From: Fodinibius sp051746985
GTDB taxonomy: Bacteria > Bacteroidota > Rhodothermia > Balneolales > Balneolaceae
Direction of reading: 5' to 3'
NCBI GenBank assembly: GCA_051746985.1
Contig: JBNJFP010000008.1
Span: 1-64,000, forward strand
DNA length: 64,000 nt
Both the position numbers and the translations under genes were made by a program. Every line of letters begins with the position of its first letter. The stretch's first letter is position 1. The notes beneath the pieces were generated by a model, which was given only the letters and a program-made list of their open reading frames with translations, made no database searches and was not told the origin of the DNA. Positions 62,619 to 64,000 of the stretch are shown here, piece by piece.

Positions 62619-63164
62619 ATGATAAAACGAATACTATCAATATCACTACTTTGTTTTTTTGCCATTGGCTTTTCAGGGCATTCAACAGCCCAGGCTCAGG
62701 AATTAGAAATCGGCTATGTAGATCCGCAGTCTATATTAAGTAAAATGCCGGAGATGAAAGCAGTACAACAACGTCTGCAAAATTTTGTTGAGCGAAAGCG
62801 GGGAGAATTTACTGAGAAACAGCAAGATTTTCAGCAGCAGGTTACTGAGTTTCAGCAAAAGGCAGATGTTATGAATGAAGGAGCGCGACAAGAAGAAGAA
62901 GAACGCCTCGGCAAGCTTAATGCTGAACTCCAGCAATATCAAAGCGAGGTACAGCAAGAAATCCAGGAAAAACAGCAAGAACTGGTTAGTCCTTTGCTTG
63001 ATCAGATCGATGAAGCTGTAGGCGTTGTTGCGCAAGAAATGGGGTTAACCTATGTCATTAATACGGCAACCAGCCAGGGTGATATGATTATTTTATATGC
63101 TTCTGATGAGGCTCAGGAAAAGTATGACATCACCGATCAGGTGTTAGACCAGCTCGATATTTAA
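62619..63164 (+). CDS. OmpH/Skp periplasmic chaperone (copy 3)
   Basis: Skp-family protein of 181 residues: signal peptide ending AQAQ, then LEIGYVDPQSILSKMPEMKAVQ, a Gln-rich coiled coil (about 50-120) and the C-terminal strand LTYVINTATSQGDMIILYA. It is the last gene of the plus-strand run and follows copy 2 by 18 bases. A strong hairpin terminator lies 27 bases after its stop. Confidence 0.9.
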   Translation: MIKRILSISLLCFFAIGFSGHSTAQAQELEIGYVDPQSILSKMPEMKAVQQRLQNFVERKRGEFTEKQQDFQQQVTEFQQKADVMNEGARQEEEERLGKLNAELQQYQSEVQQEIQEKQQELVSPLLDQIDEAVGVVAQEMGLTYVINTATSQGDMIILYASDEAQEKYDITDQVLDQLDI

Positions 63165-63191
63165 ATCTGGTGGACATACAAATTAAGTAAG

Positions 63192-63220
63192 GGCAGCTCG
63201 CTATCGGGCTGCCTTTTTTT
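63192..63220 (+). terminator. Intrinsic terminator of the bamA-ompH run
   Basis: GGCAGC (63192-63197) pairs with GCTGCC (63208-63213), extended by an inner CG/CG pair, and is followed by seven T. It ends the long envelope gene run; the opposing VWA gene ends inside the T tract. Confidence 0.85.
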
Positions 63221-64000
63221 ATTTGACCCTCTTTTTACGGTTACGAATATAATCCTCAAAAATATACCCGCCCAGATTATCGAGTGATGCAAAGTAGGCC
63301 CTTCCCTTGTTTGCTTCGGTAAGCTCTCTTACGAAATCCTGAAGATAGGGATCCCGGGCAATCATAAAAGTTGTAATATCGATATCGTCGCGGCGGCATT
63401 TGACGCCTTCATCCAGCACGCGATTTACAATTTTTCTGTCGAGTCCAAAACTGTTTTTATAGATTTTTCCATTTTCGATAATGCAGGAAGGTTTTCCATC
63501 GGTAATCATAAAAATCTGTTTGTTGGCAAATTTGCGCCGATGCAAAATATGTCGCGCAACCTGCAAAGCCTGCTGTGTATTGGTATGGTAGGGGCCTACT
63601 TTTAAATAGGGTAAGTCTTCTATGTTTACCTTCCAGGCCTCATTTCCAAAGGCTACAATATCCAGAGAATCTTTGGCATAATTGTTTAAAATGAGCTCCG
63701 ACAAAGCCATTGCTACTTTTTTTGCAGGAGTGATGCGGTCTTCTCCATAAAGAATCATAGAATGGCTCAAATCAATGAGCAGTACTGTGGCTACCGAGGT
63801 GTAGTGGTCCGTGTCGTGTATGCGAATGTCGTCCTCATTGAGGCGCATTTGATCGATGTTGCTATGCTTAAGCATGTTCATCATCGTTCCCACACTATCA
63901 ATATTGGAAATGTCGTCGCCTTGTTGCCACGCCCTGGTCTCAGGTTGGCGTTCAAGGCCTTTGCCGGTATGGTTGGTGGGATGATTTCCAACCCCACCCT
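63219..64000 (-). CDS. VWA domain protein, 5' end beyond the window
   Basis: Partial gene; reading upstream from the GTG at 63893 in frame there is no stop to the window edge, and the residues there (e.g. PETRAWQQGDDISNIDSV) read as coding. The visible part, about 260 residues, is a von Willebrand factor A domain: MIDAS motif DLSHSM and later TDGKPS, with VATVLLIDLSHS and FMITDG strands. Similar VWA proteins pair with MoxR-type ATPases, but whether such a gene lies beyond the edge cannot be seen. No signal peptide is evident in the visible part. Confidence 0.82.
   Translation of the reverse strand, partial: GGVGNHPTNHTGKGLERQPETRAWQQGDDISNIDSVGTMMNMLKHSNIDQMRLNEDDIRIHDTDHYTSVATVLLIDLSHSMILYGEDRITPAKKVAMALSELILNNYAKDSLDIVAFGNEAWKVNIEDLPYLKVGPYHTNTQQALQVARHILHRRKFANKQIFMITDGKPSCIIENGKIYKNSFGLDRKIVNRVLDEGVKCRRDDIDITTFMIARDPYLQDFVRELTEANKGRAYFASLDNLGGYIFEDYIRNRKKRVK

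Noticed and set aside
1..64000. CRISPR array, tRNA, rRNA, insertion sequence, phage or toxin-antitoxin genes
   Set aside because: No regularly spaced repeats, cloverleaf sequences, transposase or integrase frames or terminal inverted repeats with duplications were seen.

Overview
The window is a compact, mostly housekeeping stretch of a Gram-negative chromosome with a Bacteroidota-like gene complement. Gene order (uppS, then bamA, then ompH/skp paralogs), DUF-type proteins common in that lineage, few clear Shine-Dalgarno sites, several TTG/GTG starts and occasional TAnnTTTG-type promoter boxes all point there. Acidic, Asp/Glu-rich proteins and the particular mix of families suggest Balneolota/Rhodothermota (a Balneolaceae-like halophile). 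That placement is inferred; no rRNA is present to fix it. GC is roughly mid-40s percent by eye. Two 100-base N runs (12023-12122, 21918-22017) are scaffold gaps and damage the 3' end of groEL and an exonuclease/ATP-dependent ligase locus.

Layout. 1-341 is an AT-rich leader with repeated TGTTACA heptamers before an ECF-type sigma factor. 0.9-4.7 kb (minus) holds a DUF6992-like membrane protein, the PdeM phosphoesterase and the Lhr-type helicase. 4.9-9.8 kb has acetyl-CoA synthetase, alanine dehydrogenase with two small membrane proteins, and RsmA. 10-14.9 kb has groES-groEL, a sodium:solute symporter and a secreted EEP-family hydrolase. 15-20.3 kb has a hairpin-rich repeat, an HhH-GPD protein, an S9 peptidase and an unknown lipoprotein/beta-barrel pair. 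20.3-25.3 kb (minus) has the ligase and exonuclease, a membrane protein, TerC and OxyR. 25.4-31.6 kb has small enzymes (acylphosphatase, ThpR, alpha/beta hydrolase, YjbQ, GDPD, RlmB, NamZ-type muramidase, Ndk). 31.8-38.5 kb has a class III nucleotide cyclase with SRPBCC and DUF5939 regions, MgsA, a DUF255 protein, a divergent metallophosphoesterase and an anti-sigma-like protein. 38.5-47.2 kb has DUF4412, MnmA, HNH, glutamate dehydrogenase, an RsbW-like ATPase, thioredoxin and DnaE. 47.4-53 kb has PyrG, a NUDIX protein, a YtcJ-like amidohydrolase and NadE. 53-63.2 kb is a long plus-strand envelope run: MltD-like transglycosylase, CtpA, PHP phosphoesterase, RibH, UppS, BamA and three Skp/OmpH copies. 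A VWA protein runs off the right edge.

Themes. The four proteins of the ligase-associated DNA-damage module (PdeM, Lhr, exonuclease, ligase) are all present but split into two blocks about 16 kb apart, with an AlkA-like protein between them. Envelope biogenesis dominates the right end. I found no phage, insertion sequence, CRISPR array, tRNA or rRNA. No clearly new multigene system is evident. The most unusual items are the split/possibly fused repair module, the unknown lipoprotein-barrel pair, the repeated TGTTACA motifs before the sigma gene, the 18-bp palindrome before the HNH gene and two enzymes with altered catalytic motifs.
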